Assembly: GCA_964598395.1 (NCBI GenBank)
Contig: CAZRBW010000004.1
Location: 1 to 64,000, forward strand
DNA length: 64,000 bases
From: CAXBDP01 sp964598395
GTDB taxonomy: Bacteria; Bacteroidota; Bacteroidia; Cytophagales; Cyclobacteriaceae
Direction: 5' to 3'
The notes under the pieces were generated by a model. That model had not been told where the DNA came from. It did no database searches and worked only from the letters and a program-made list of their open reading frames with translations. Positions within the stretch are counted from its first letter, which is position 1. Each line of letters starts with the position of its first letter. Of this stretch, positions 43,319-52,723 are shown in pieces. The position numbers were made by a program, and so were the translations under genes.

Positions 43319-44245
43319 CTAGTAAGTTAGAAAATTCTTTGCATCCAAAGCAGATTCCGCTGGGATTTCTTCCATCGGAACGTGACCGGCATTTTCGTAG
43401 ATAATCAGTTTGGAGTTTCGAAGGAGCTTTTCGAATTCGAATGCATCTGTATAAGGAATCCATTGGTCGTACTTTCCCCACATTATCAAGGTGGGAATGC
43501 TCATATCAGCGAGGTTCTGGGCGGGAGGTAGGGGGTAATTCCTCCCGCTTTTCACAATAAATGCTTCTCGATTGCCCTCCCTTCTCAAGAGATAATAATA
43601 TCTATTGATAAGCTCTTCGGTCATTTTACTTTTATCAAAATAGACTTGCTCCATATTCATTTTGAATAGGAAACGCGGAGTAAACTTTGACAGTACTTTT
43701 CCAAAGGTTTTGTTAGAAGCCAAATCAAATATCCATGGTCTTCCTCCACTTTGCTTCGGGATGCCAGACGCATCGAGCAAAATCATTTTCTCTATTCTAT
43801 CAGGATAATTCACTGCTGTATTCCAAGTAATAAGTCCACCAAGAGAATTGCCTGCCATGTAGCATGAAGTAATTTGAAGATGATCTAATAAGGCTACCAC
43901 CAAGCGAGAATAGGCTTCAGGTGAATAATCGTGATTGGGATGTGGTCCTGATAAACCAAAGCCTTGTAAATCCATTCGAATAATTGTGAAATCATTTTGC
44001 AGTTGTGCGGCCCAATCATCCCAAGTATGCAATGATGAAAAAGTGCCATGAATTAGAATAAGAGGAGGCCCATTGCCCTCCACGCTGTAGTGAACTTTCA
44101 TCCCTTCCCAATCGAGCCATGCAGAACTATGCGAAAAGTAGCTTTCTTGCAGCTTTTCAACTTTGATATCTGGCTTATAAAGCAGTATTGCTGCCAATAC
44201 TAAAATTGACAGCAATACAATACTTGAAATCTTGATTACTTTCAT
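43319..44245 (-). CDS. Alpha/beta hydrolase with N-terminal membrane anchor
   Basis: A 308-residue alpha/beta-hydrolase. A single hydrophobic segment (about 7-24) anchors it. The catalytic triad is readable: nucleophile Ser in MAGNSLGGLI (GxSxG), acid Asp in MWGKYDQWIP and His in ENAGHVPMEE. The oxyanion-hole motif LIHGTFSSLHTW is present. The substrate is unknown; the fold covers esterases, haloperoxidases and lipases. It follows a lipoprotein gene with a 6-nt gap and precedes the TPR kinase gene. It contains a close inverted pair of octamers (43521-43548) that encodes SGRNYPLPPAQ. Confidence 0.9.
   Translation of the reverse strand: MKVIKISSIVLLSILVLAAILLYKPDIKVEKLQESYFSHSSAWLDWEGMKVHYSVEGNGPPLILIHGTFSSLHTWDDWAAQLQNDFTIIRMDLQGFGLSGPHPNHDYSPEAYSRLVVALLDHLQITSCYMAGNSLGGLITWNTAVNYPDRIEKMILLDASGIPKQSGGRPWIFDLASNKTFGKVLSKFTPRFLFKMNMEQVYFDKSKMTEELINRYYYLLRREGNREAFIVKSGRNYPLPPAQNLADMSIPTLIMWGKYDQWIPYTDAFEFEKLLRNSKLIIYENAGHVPMEEIPAESALDAKNFLTY
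43521..43548 (+). repeat. Inverted octamer pair inside the alpha/beta hydrolase gene
   Basis: GCGGGAGG at 43521-43528 and CCTCCCGC at 43541-43548 form a perfect 8-bp stem with a 12-nt loop, followed on the plus strand by TTTTC. It would act as an intrinsic terminator for antisense (rightward) transcripts. It lies wholly within coding sequence. Confidence 0.8.
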
Positions 44246-44251
44246 TTGCGG

Positions 44252-45061
44252 CTATTTGGCTCCCAAACTACTGAAATCTACAGGTGCGAAGTCGGTATAA
44301 ACTGAGGCTGGCAATTCATCAAAAATCATGATGTCAGTAAGTTGTCGCTCTCCTCTATTGCCAGAAAGCATAATGTCACCATGCATGGCCCAATCTGCCC
44401 AAGGCATCACAAAGCGAGGAATACTATCAGTTGCATTTGGGAAATATGCCCATTGATTTACGAGCTTGCTTTCATCGCCGACCCAAACATGATATTTATT
44501 TTGAGGAGTGACACCCACGCCATCGAAAGTAAGGGTTAGTAATTCAGATTCTTCACCCAATTGAGTTGTGTCCTTACCAATATATTTTAGCGTAACGCCA
44601 GAATCTTTCAACTTGTAAGGCATCAGTAGCCAATAGGAGTCATTTACCCAAGCGCTATATGCGCTATTTATTATTTGCTGCAGTGTATCTGCATCGGTAA
44701 TTTCTCTACCAGCCTTCATCACTCTGCCTGTCCTATCATTGATATTGACCAGCATAATTAATTCTTGCGAAGGTGTTTCAATACGAACATCACCTGTGGA
44801 TTTGTTCCAGGTGTGCTGTCTAGATCCAAAGAAATTCCAGTGAATATGTTGAGTCATATCCCAATTTTTTCGGCCACCTAGAGCCTCCATTACTTCATCG
44901 GCTATTTCAATAGCTTTTTCATCTGAGGCTGCCAGATTGAACCCTTCGGCGGGAGGATTGCCATAATCCTCTTCAACAGTTGTTGTTTCATTTTTTGGTG
45001 TATTGCAGCCAAATAGCATTGCAAAGCCAATAAGCACAGGCAAAATCCTTTTCATTATCAT
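44252..45061 (-). CDS. Outer-membrane-type lipoprotein of unknown function
   Basis: A 269-residue lipoprotein (AMLFGC, Cys near residue 19). The mature protein has a helical start with ADEVMEALGGRKNWD, then beta-rich sequence (HIHWNFFGSRQHTWN, DVRIETPSQEL, LTLTFDGVGVTPQNKYHVWV). This resembles a family of Bacteroidota lipoproteins related in fold to LolB/LolA-like or DUF6503 proteins; I am not certain of the family. Two ATGs (45061 and 45055) could start it. It lies 4 nt after the REC-kinase gene and 6 nt before the alpha/beta hydrolase gene, so it is in the same transcript. One octamer copy lies in the NPPAEG linker. Confidence 0.8.
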   Translation of the reverse strand: MIMKRILPVLIGFAMLFGCNTPKNETTTVEEDYGNPPAEGFNLAASDEKAIEIADEVMEALGGRKNWDMTQHIHWNFFGSRQHTWNKSTGDVRIETPSQELIMLVNINDRTGRVMKAGREITDADTLQQIINSAYSAWVNDSYWLLMPYKLKDSGVTLKYIGKDTTQLGEESELLTLTFDGVGVTPQNKYHVWVGDESKLVNQWAYFPNATDSIPRFVMPWADWAMHGDIMLSGNRGERQLTDIMIFDELPASVYTDFAPVDFSSLGAK

Positions 45062-45065
45062 AATT

Positions 45066-46160
45066 TTAGTTGGTTGTTGGAATCCAAATATTTACTGATG
45101 TTCCATTTACTTCGTCACTTTCAATTTTGAGCTTTCCTCCATGCATACTCAATATCTTGTTCACCAAGAACAAACCCAATCCTCTGCCTTGCTGTTCGTT
45201 GGTTGATCTATCAAACTGCATAAAAGGTTCTATTCTATCCAAAAACTCTTTTTTGATTCCATGTCCTTTATCTGAGAAATTAACTTCATAAAAGTCCTTT
45301 TTTAATTTGCTAGTAATAGAAATATGGGAACCTTCTGCTGAAAATTTAATTGCATTGTTTAGAATTTCGGTGCAAATAAATACAAAATTTTCACGGGATA
45401 TTTGCACGCTTCCCTCTTCAAGATTAAGACTAATGTCTTTGTTTCGAGAGAGATCGTTTCCCAAATCCTGTGCAACTTCCTTTATAATTAATTGAGCGTT
45501 TTCTATCCTCCCGCTTACAAAAGTCTTTATTGATTCAGCATCCTTTTCAATCTGATTTAGTTTGCTGTATAGTAAGTCTTGTTCAAGTGTATGTTGCAGT
45601 CTGATTGCCGATTGGTAAATGGCTTTTACCAAATCCTTATGCTCATATCGAGTGAGTTCATCGTAGTAGTCAAGAAGCATTTTACTACTCCCGACTATTC
45701 CATAAAGTGGCGTATTAAATTCATGATTTGCAGTTCTATTTATTTGATCGCGTGTTTCGTTTGCTTTGAGGGTGATCATCTCTCGTATAGCAGTTTGCTT
45801 TTTCAATCTAATTTTTACTGCATCTAATAATTCTTTAAGATCGAAAGGCTTCGTGAGATAATCATCCGCACCAATAGACATTGCATCACGAAAATTCTTT
45901 TTTTCAACTTTGGCTGTGAGAAAAATAAAGGGGGTGTTAGAGATTGAAACATGCTCTCGTACGCCATTTAGTACTTCAATACCATCCATTTCGGGCATCA
46001 TAATGTCGCACACAATCAAATCTGGCTTAGTTTGTATGGCCTTCATAAGGCCATCAAGTCCATTAGTCGCCGTATTTGTGGAATAACCGTTTATTTCTAA
46101 AAACTCAGAGATATTTTCTCTTACGGTATTATCATCTTCAATAATGAGGATCTTGGACAT
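45066..46160 (-). CDS. Response regulator/histidine kinase hybrid (REC-HisKA-HATPase)
   Basis: A 364-residue soluble protein with an N-terminal receiver domain (ILIIEDDNTVREN; phosphoacceptor Asp in LIVCDIMMPEMDG, about residue 53; Lys in YLTKPFDL) joined to a kinase core. The H-box is NHEFNTPLYGIVG, a variant of the usual SHELRTPL that keeps the His. The ATPase domain has EILNNAIKFS, SDKGHGI and GRGLGLFLV. Having the receiver first suggests kinase activity controlled by phosphorylation from another kinase, and the multi-PAS kinase encoded 4 nt upstream is the likely donor. No DNA-binding domain is present, so the output must go elsewhere. Confidence 0.93.
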   Translation of the reverse strand: MSKILIIEDDNTVRENISEFLEINGYSTNTATNGLDGLMKAIQTKPDLIVCDIMMPEMDGIEVLNGVREHVSISNTPFIFLTAKVEKKNFRDAMSIGADDYLTKPFDLKELLDAVKIRLKKQTAIREMITLKANETRDQINRTANHEFNTPLYGIVGSSKMLLDYYDELTRYEHKDLVKAIYQSAIRLQHTLEQDLLYSKLNQIEKDAESIKTFVSGRIENAQLIIKEVAQDLGNDLSRNKDISLNLEEGSVQISRENFVFICTEILNNAIKFSAEGSHISITSKLKKDFYEVNFSDKGHGIKKEFLDRIEPFMQFDRSTNEQQGRGLGLFLVNKILSMHGGKLKIESDEVNGTSVNIWIPTTN

Positions 46161-46164
46161 TGAA

Positions 46165-49100
46165 TTATTTGCGGTTTGGTATTTCTATGGTAAATATAGT
46201 GCCTTCTCCCAACACGCTATCAACAAAGATTTTCCCTTTGTGAAGATCCACTAATTGCTTGACAATCACAAGTCCTAGACCTGTGCCTTGAATATTCGTA
46301 ACATTTCGAGCTCTAAAAAACGACTTATACAATTGACTAAGTTCATCTGAAGGAATGCCAATACCAAAATCTTGTACTTTGATAATTAGATTGTCATCAT
46401 CTACTTGAATTTCCAATCTTGGGGCAGGTTTATTCTTTGAATATTTGAGTGCATTGGAAATTAAGTTTGAAATTACAGGATTCATCAACTCAGGATCTAT
46501 CCAGAAGGTTTTGCGAGATCCTTCGATACTAAACTCTACCTTTCTTTCAGCTTCTTGATTTTCGTATAATTCTAATACTTGATGACACATTTCTTTAATA
46601 TTCACATCCTCAGGCTCAAACGGCGTTTTACCCGCCTCCGCTTTACCTAAAATCAAGATGTCGTTCATTAGAGAAGTAAGCCGCTTCGTTTCTTTAATGA
46701 TTTTTTCATAGTGTCTCATCAGTTTTTCTCGAACCGCCAACTCCGTATTTTCAGAGTAAATACTCAACAATTCTATACTTGATCTGATGGCAGTAAGAGG
46801 TGTTCTGAACTCATGAGATGCCATTGTAACGAATCGGGATTTGAGTTCATTAAGCTCTTTTTCCTTATCCAATGCCTTCTTCATTTCCTTCTCTGCTTCT
46901 ACATAGCTCATTACGTTTCTACTTACTGTTTGAATACCAACGAGCTCCATTTCCAGGTTAAACACAGGCTTCGATACAGTTTCGAACCATAAGGATTGGC
47001 CAGTTTTAGTTCTGAATTTGAGTCGTTGGGAAATCATTTCCTTTTGAAGCAGAAATGCAGGATCAATAGCGTCTAGGTATTTTTTTTCATCTTTTCCTGC
47101 GAGTAATCCAAATGGCATTTTCCCTTGCCATTCTGATGGCTCAAAACCTAGCAATTCGACCATTGATGGAGAAATGTATGTAAATTCCCCCTCAGGATTG
47201 TGAATACATACCATATCCGAGATATTCTCAGATATCATTCTGTACTTTTCTTCACTTTCTCGTAGTAGCGATTCGGCCTTTTTACGATCTGAAATGTCGT
47301 AGAAAACCATAATATGACATGGTTTCCCTTCGTATTGGATAGGCCGCACGAATACACTCACCCAACGAATATTGCCAAGCTTATCTACGGTTTGATATTC
47401 TACTCCATTCAGCGATCCGCCATCGGCAATAAGCTCCTTATGCTCTCGCAATTCCTTTTTGTATTTGAAGAATTTAAGAAGAGACTTGCCAAAAAGCTCT
47501 TTTTGATTTTTGTATTGGTAATGACCAATCAAGGCTTGGTTCACGTAAACGATCTGGTTTTCGCTACTCTCAGTAATCATTACTGGTATAGGCAATGTTT
47601 CAGCTATTGTTCGGAACCTATTTTCACTTTCCTCTAGGTCTTGTCTAATTTTGATTCTGTCGGTAATATCTCTTGCCGAAACCTGAATCTGAATTACCTC
47701 CCCCAGTTTGTTGCTTACAGGGTGTAGCAGTGTTTCATACCAAAGAGTATCCTTGCCTTTTTTGATAAACTTAACTTCAGCTAGCGATTTGATATTTGCT
47801 CTAATTGCATTTTCAAATTCCAGTTTAAAGGATTCCATCGAATCCTTTTGAACCAAGTCGAAAATGGTTTTTTCCTTCAACTCTATTGAAGAAAAACCTA
47901 AGTTCTTGATCGAGGGAGACACATATAAGAACTGTCCTTTAATATCGAGAAGGAGTAAAATGTCATTCAAATTTTCTGATAAAAATCTAAACTTCTTTTC
48001 ACTCTCAATGAGTTTTTGATTAGCCTGAAGTTTATCATGAATATCTACTATTGATCCAAAATAGCTTTGCTCACCATCCTCATTTGATTGCTGTAAAAAT
48101 AGCTCTACCCATCGGAAATTATTGGTTTTATGCTTTAATCGAAGTTCGCAATTTATAGCTTCGGCCCCTTTCTTTTGTGTATTATTCCAAAGCTCCAAAG
48201 CAATATCAAGATCCTCTTCGTACACAAAATCGAAGAAGTTTTTACCTCCCGCTGTTTCGCTTTTGTATCCGGTCAGGTTCTTCCAAGCTGGATTGGTAAA
48301 GATTATTTTTCCTTTATCATCAAATTTAATAATTGCTTCAGAAAGAGATGTTACTACTTTTCTGTATTCCTTTTCTTGCTCAATTAGCGCAAGTTCAGCA
48401 CGTTTCATTGCCGTAATGTCAGCAACAGTACCGTCAATTCTATGTACTTCTTTTGAGTTTAGATGGGATATTCGGCTTCGTACTCTAATCCATCTCACAT
48501 CGCCGTTTTTTCTCACAATTCTATAAACAACTTCACTTGCAGGTGTGCCTTTCACTGTATTTTCAGAGGCCGCTTTAGCTATATTTCTGTCATCTGGATG
48601 CGCAATTTGATACCACAAACCTGGGTTTTCATTGAAGTCTTTTTCCTTGTATCCAAAAATCTTTTCGAGTGAATTTCCAAAAAATGTGCTTTCCTTTTTG
48701 ATCACATTATATGACCAAACAACATCATCAATCGAGCTAAGAACTTCATCTCGTTTCTTTTCACTTTCTTGCAATGCGAGTTGGGCGTAGCGCTGCTCCG
48801 AAATATCCTTAATGCTACCATAAGCACCTTTTGGAGCTCTGCTTTCATCATCTATTTCAGGTCTTATAAATAGCTCAACCCAAATTACCTTTCCCTCCCT
48901 TGTCACCATCCGTACTTGCTGGAATTCCATTTTACGAACACCAGAAATGATCTCCTTCACTATGCCAGATTTGTTCTCAGCTTCCGTCGGGTGGAAATAG
49001 CTCACCAAATCTTCACCTATGGAATTTTCCTCATTATAGCCCATCAATTGTTTCCAAAAGGGATTGAGTAGCGTAAATCTTCCGTAAATATCTGTTTTGA

Positions 49101-49956
49101 AAATTACTTCTTGTAAACTGTTTATCAGGTTGCTATATTCTTTTTCCTTTGCTGCTACAATTTGCTCTGCAAGTTTTTTCTCAGTAATGTCCCTATTAAA
49201 ACCAATAAAGCGATATGGATTATTTTCTTTATTGAAAAGGACCTCACCCCTGCCATGTATCCACTTATAGCTTCCGTCTTTTTGTCTCAAGCGAAATTCC
49301 ACATCATACTCGAGGATTTCCCTTGTGATATAAGCATTGATTGTGCGGATTACTCTAAAATAATCTTCTGGGTGCAACTGATCATAAAAGCTTTGTAAAG
49401 TTGCAGGAAGATCGTTTGGACTGTAACCCAGCATTTCGAACCACTGGGAAGAATAAAAAGCTTCATTGGTTTCGAGGTTCCAATCCCATAGACCATTTCT
49501 TGTGCCTTTAATTGCCAATTCATATTGGCGATTTTTGCGCTCAAGGCTTTCCATCAAGTCCTTTTCGATTTGATTCGGTTGAGCAAACAATATCAAAGAA
49601 AGCGGGAGGGTATTGGCCTCAGCTTGGAAATAAGGAATTAGGGTAATCTTGCAAGTAATATTGCGTCCTTCTACATTTTTAATTTCGACCAACATTTCGA
49701 AGCTACTTCGTGATTGCAACTTCTCCAAGATTTGATTACTACTAATCGCACCAAACAAATCACGTAGAAAATCATCTTCGCAAATTTTACTGTTGTGAAG
49801 ACCAGTAAGTTCTCGAAAAGCTGCGTTCGCAAAATGAACTGTGCCATTTTCCATTACTATTAAAGCACCTTGCTGAAGTTTATCCAAACTATTTAGGGCA
49901 GATTGCTCCAGTCCATTCTCGGATTTTTGACTTATTTCATTTTTCGAATTGTCCAT
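46165..49956 (-). CDS. Soluble multi-PAS sensor histidine kinase
   Basis: A 1263-residue kinase with no membrane span. I count eight PAS domains, starting near residues 25, 145, 275, 402, 530, 655, 780 and 905, many followed by PAC motifs such as GFNRDITEK and GSIKDISEQ. The kinase core follows, with H-box MASHEFRTPLTAIRSS (about 1050) and ATPase boxes ISNLISNALKYS, VQDFGIGIP and GTGLGLVIV. It probably senses redox state, small ligands or light in the cytoplasm; no ligand can be inferred. It is followed after 4 nt by the REC-kinase hybrid gene, suggesting a phosphorelay. Two octamer copies lie inside, in opposite orientations. Confidence 0.94.
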   Translation of the reverse strand: MDNSKNEISQKSENGLEQSALNSLDKLQQGALIVMENGTVHFANAAFRELTGLHNSKICEDDFLRDLFGAISSNQILEKLQSRSSFEMLVEIKNVEGRNITCKITLIPYFQAEANTLPLSLILFAQPNQIEKDLMESLERKNRQYELAIKGTRNGLWDWNLETNEAFYSSQWFEMLGYSPNDLPATLQSFYDQLHPEDYFRVIRTINAYITREILEYDVEFRLRQKDGSYKWIHGRGEVLFNKENNPYRFIGFNRDITEKKLAEQIVAAKEKEYSNLINSLQEVIFKTDIYGRFTLLNPFWKQLMGYNEENSIGEDLVSYFHPTEAENKSGIVKEIISGVRKMEFQQVRMVTREGKVIWVELFIRPEIDDESRAPKGAYGSIKDISEQRYAQLALQESEKKRDEVLSSIDDVVWSYNVIKKESTFFGNSLEKIFGYKEKDFNENPGLWYQIAHPDDRNIAKAASENTVKGTPASEVVYRIVRKNGDVRWIRVRSRISHLNSKEVHRIDGTVADITAMKRAELALIEQEKEYRKVVTSLSEAIIKFDDKGKIIFTNPAWKNLTGYKSETAGGKNFFDFVYEEDLDIALELWNNTQKKGAEAINCELRLKHKTNNFRWVELFLQQSNEDGEQSYFGSIVDIHDKLQANQKLIESEKKFRFLSENLNDILLLLDIKGQFLYVSPSIKNLGFSSIELKEKTIFDLVQKDSMESFKLEFENAIRANIKSLAEVKFIKKGKDTLWYETLLHPVSNKLGEVIQIQVSARDITDRIKIRQDLEESENRFRTIAETLPIPVMITESSENQIVYVNQALIGHYQYKNQKELFGKSLLKFFKYKKELREHKELIADGGSLNGVEYQTVDKLGNIRWVSVFVRPIQYEGKPCHIMVFYDISDRKKAESLLRESEEKYRMISENISDMVCIHNPEGEFTYISPSMVELLGFEPSEWQGKMPFGLLAGKDEKKYLDAIDPAFLLQKEMISQRLKFRTKTGQSLWFETVSKPVFNLEMELVGIQTVSRNVMSYVEAEKEMKKALDKEKELNELKSRFVTMASHEFRTPLTAIRSSIELLSIYSENTELAVREKLMRHYEKIIKETKRLTSLMNDILILGKAEAGKTPFEPEDVNIKEMCHQVLELYENQEAERKVEFSIEGSRKTFWIDPELMNPVISNLISNALKYSKNKPAPRLEIQVDDDNLIIKVQDFGIGIPSDELSQLYKSFFRARNVTNIQGTGLGLVIVKQLVDLHKGKIFVDSVLGEGTIFTIEIPNRK

Positions 49957-50000
49957 TTCCTATAATTCAGATTGAAAAGATAAGAAATAATCGGAATATA

Positions 50001-52094
50001 CTAGCTTACTCGACTCCAATTCACTTCTGAATTTTTTTGCCTTTCTATTTGATCAAGTATTCCTCTATGTTGAGGTAATTCTAATTGTGGGTCATTTTGA
50101 AGCACTTCTAAAGCAGTGGCTCTGGCTTCTTGTAATATTTTACCGTCTTTAGACAAATCTGCAACAAGTAAATCAAGTATGCCACTTTGCTGTGTTCCTT
50201 GAATATCACCTGGACCACGAAGCTCTAAATCCTTCTCAGCAATCTCAAAGCCATTATTAGTTCTCACCATCGTTTCGAGCCTTACTTTCGCCTCCTTGCT
50301 CAACTTCACACTCGACATCAGTATGCAGTAAGATTGTGAGGCACCTCTACCGACTCTCCCTCTAAGCTGATGCAATTGAGCTAAGCCAAATCGCTCGGCA
50401 TTTTCTATCACCATCACGGATGCATTCGGCACATTTACCCCAACTTCAATTACCGTAGTAGCTACCATAATTTTGGTTTCGCCACGGACAAATCTATCCA
50501 TTTCAAAATCCTTATCTTCTGCTCGCATTCGGCCATGCAATATACCAACAGGCACTCCAGGAAATGCTCTCTCCACAGACTCAAATCCATCCATTAAATC
50601 CTTCAAATCCAGTTTTTCAGATTCCTCGATAAGTGGATATACAATGTAAACCTGTCTACCTTCATTTATTTGCTGGCGGATAAAACCAAAGACATTTAGT
50701 CTATGGCTGTCAAATCTATGGGTGGTAATAATGGGTTTACGACCTTTGGGCAGCTCATCAATAACAGAAACCTCCAAATCTCCATAAAGAGTCATTGCCA
50801 AGGTTCGTGGAATTGGAGTGGCAGTCATTACTAGAATATGAGGCGGAGTGTTTTTATTCTTCTCCCAAAGTCGAGCCCTTTGCGCCACACCAAATCTATG
50901 TTGCTCGTCGATTACAGCAATTCCCATTTTATTGAAAACTACCTTCTCTTCAATAATAGCGTGGGTGCCAACCAAAATATGAAGCTCACCGCTGTGGAGT
51001 TCATCAAATATTTTTCTTCTGTTTTTGCCTTTCACTGAACCAGTGAGCAAAGCGATTTTTACTCCTATCAAATCTGCAAATTCACTCAAACCAATGTAAT
51101 GTTGATTGGCCAATATTTCTGTTGGAGCCATTAAGCAGGCTTGAGTGCCATTGCTTATAGCTATGAGCATAGAGAGAAATGCCACAATAGTTTTTCCGCT
51201 ACCAACATCTCCTTGCAAGAGTCTATTCATTTGCTCACCACTTTTCATATCGGAGTGGATTTCCCTTACCACCCGCTTTTGAGCTTCTGTGAGTTCAAAT
51301 GGCAGGTGCTCCTGGTAGAAATTCTTGAGCAAGCCAACATCTAAAAATACTTGTCCTTTCAATTTCTCCAGCCTACCTAATTTCATTTTCAATATTCGTA
51401 ACTGTATGTAAAACAGTTCTTCGAAAACAAGCCTGGCCTTGGCTTTTTGCAGCATTTCGGCTGAAGATGGAAAATGGTAATGACGAATTGCCCTTGCCTT
51501 TTCTATGAGCTTAAATTTCTCTGTGATATACTCAGGCAGTGTTTCTCTAATTTGCGGGAGGGCGACTCTCAACAAGTCCTTGATGATTTTTGAAAGTGCT
51601 CGACTGTCTAAAAACCTGCTTTTTAGCTTTTCGGTGGTGGAGTATACTGGTTGTAAGTAGGCTTGTTTTTGATTGCTTTCAGTAAGCAATTCCATTTCTG
51701 GGTGGGCAATGCTGTAGCTAGTGCCATATTTTGCTGGTTTGCCAAAAACAATGTAGGCAGCACCGGGTTTTACCACCCGCAAAATAGCTTGCTGCCCTTT
51801 GAACCATACTAATTCCAACCGGCCTGTTCCATCTTGGAAAATGGCTGTCAATCGCTTTTTCTTACCTTCTCCTTGCCAACCAATCGCAAATATTTTCCCT
51901 TTGATCTGCACAAAGGGCATTTGCTCATTTACCTCAGAAATTGTGTGAAATTGAGTGCGATCCTCATGTCTGAAAGGATAATGCTGTATGAGGTCGCCGC
52001 AAGTAAAAATGGAAAGTTCCTTATTAATTAAGGCTGCTTTTTGAGGGCCTACTCCCTTCAGATATTCTATTTTGGTATCGAAAAACCCAGCCAT
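50001..52094 (-). CDS. recG: ATP-dependent DNA helicase RecG
   Basis: A 697-residue helicase that remodels stalled forks and branched recombination intermediates. The N-terminal wedge domain (about 1-240) begins IEYLKGVGPQKAALINKEL. The helicase domains carry GDVGSGKTIVAFL (Walker A), AVIDEQHRFGVAQ (DEQH), VMTATPIPRTLAM and the C-terminal QLRGRVGRG. The length is typical. Its ATG overlaps the gldD stop by one base (TAATG on the minus strand), so translation is coupled. One octamer copy encodes ALPQIRE. Confidence 0.97.
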   Translation of the reverse strand: MAGFFDTKIEYLKGVGPQKAALINKELSIFTCGDLIQHYPFRHEDRTQFHTISEVNEQMPFVQIKGKIFAIGWQGEGKKKRLTAIFQDGTGRLELVWFKGQQAILRVVKPGAAYIVFGKPAKYGTSYSIAHPEMELLTESNQKQAYLQPVYSTTEKLKSRFLDSRALSKIIKDLLRVALPQIRETLPEYITEKFKLIEKARAIRHYHFPSSAEMLQKAKARLVFEELFYIQLRILKMKLGRLEKLKGQVFLDVGLLKNFYQEHLPFELTEAQKRVVREIHSDMKSGEQMNRLLQGDVGSGKTIVAFLSMLIAISNGTQACLMAPTEILANQHYIGLSEFADLIGVKIALLTGSVKGKNRRKIFDELHSGELHILVGTHAIIEEKVVFNKMGIAVIDEQHRFGVAQRARLWEKNKNTPPHILVMTATPIPRTLAMTLYGDLEVSVIDELPKGRKPIITTHRFDSHRLNVFGFIRQQINEGRQVYIVYPLIEESEKLDLKDLMDGFESVERAFPGVPVGILHGRMRAEDKDFEMDRFVRGETKIMVATTVIEVGVNVPNASVMVIENAERFGLAQLHQLRGRVGRGASQSYCILMSSVKLSKEAKVRLETMVRTNNGFEIAEKDLELRGPGDIQGTQQSGILDLLVADLSKDGKILQEARATALEVLQNDPQLELPQHRGILDQIERQKNSEVNWSRVS

Positions 52095-52723
52095 TACTCA
52101 TTCTTCCACTCAAGGGTATTAAGCATGTGAATCATATCTTTTTTCAAGTAATCGATTACTGGCGCAAGCGAATCATTTTTAGTGGCCGTGTTGAAATACA
52201 AAGCTGCACGCAAAAAATGATTACTCGAATCTGTCGAAAAAAGCTGAAATGGTGTTGGTACCTCACCGCTCAATTCTGCTATTACCCCTGTTTTATTTTT
52301 AGGAGTAAGGATAATAGATTCTTCGATTGCATAGGCTCTTACTTGATGTTTAGAAGTCAAATTAAATGCGTCTCTCAAGTATTCCTCTAGCTCTTTTTGC
52401 CTGTTGAATAAGGGCTTATAGGTGATTTGAATGCTCGCATCGAATATAGGATAGTCTATATCGAGCCAATATTTTTCTGATAAATAGCCTGTATCTGGGC
52501 TTACGATTGCCAGGGTGTTTACTTCGAATCGATACGGCAGACTGTCTCCTAAACTTTGATAGGTAAAAGGCGGAAGGGTTATTTTATTGTAGCCATAAGG
52601 CTTTGGCAAATAGGAGGTTTCGCAAGCTGAGATTAGACAAAGGAAAATTATTCCAGATAGCAGTATTTGCTTTGGTATTACTTTAATCTGTGAAATCAGA
52701 ACTTGACTTGGAATTATCTGCAT
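52094..52723 (-). CDS. gldD: Gliding motility lipoprotein GldD
   Basis: A 209-residue lipoprotein (CLISAC, Cys near residue 34) with the GldD hallmark PKPYGYNKITLPPFTYQ directly after the lipid anchor. GldD is needed for gliding and type IX secretion in Flavobacterium. The n-region before the signal is unusually long because the gene starts within the end of gldE, overlapping by 41 bp; no other ATG is available before the lipobox. It sits between gldE and recG as part of the conserved mutY-ssb-gldE-gldD group. Confidence 0.93.
   Translation of the reverse strand: MQIIPSQVLISQIKVIPKQILLSGIIFLCLISACETSYLPKPYGYNKITLPPFTYQSLGDSLPYRFEVNTLAIVSPDTGYLSEKYWLDIDYPIFDASIQITYKPLFNRQKELEEYLRDAFNLTSKHQVRAYAIEESIILTPKNKTGVIAELSGEVPTPFQLFSTDSSNHFLRAALYFNTATKNDSLAPVIDYLKKDMIHMLNTLEWKNE

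Noticed and set aside
43290..43481. A 63-codon minus-strand open frame at the end of the alpha/beta hydrolase gene
   Set aside because: Out-of-frame shadow of the real gene, which carries the catalytic His motif in its own frame.
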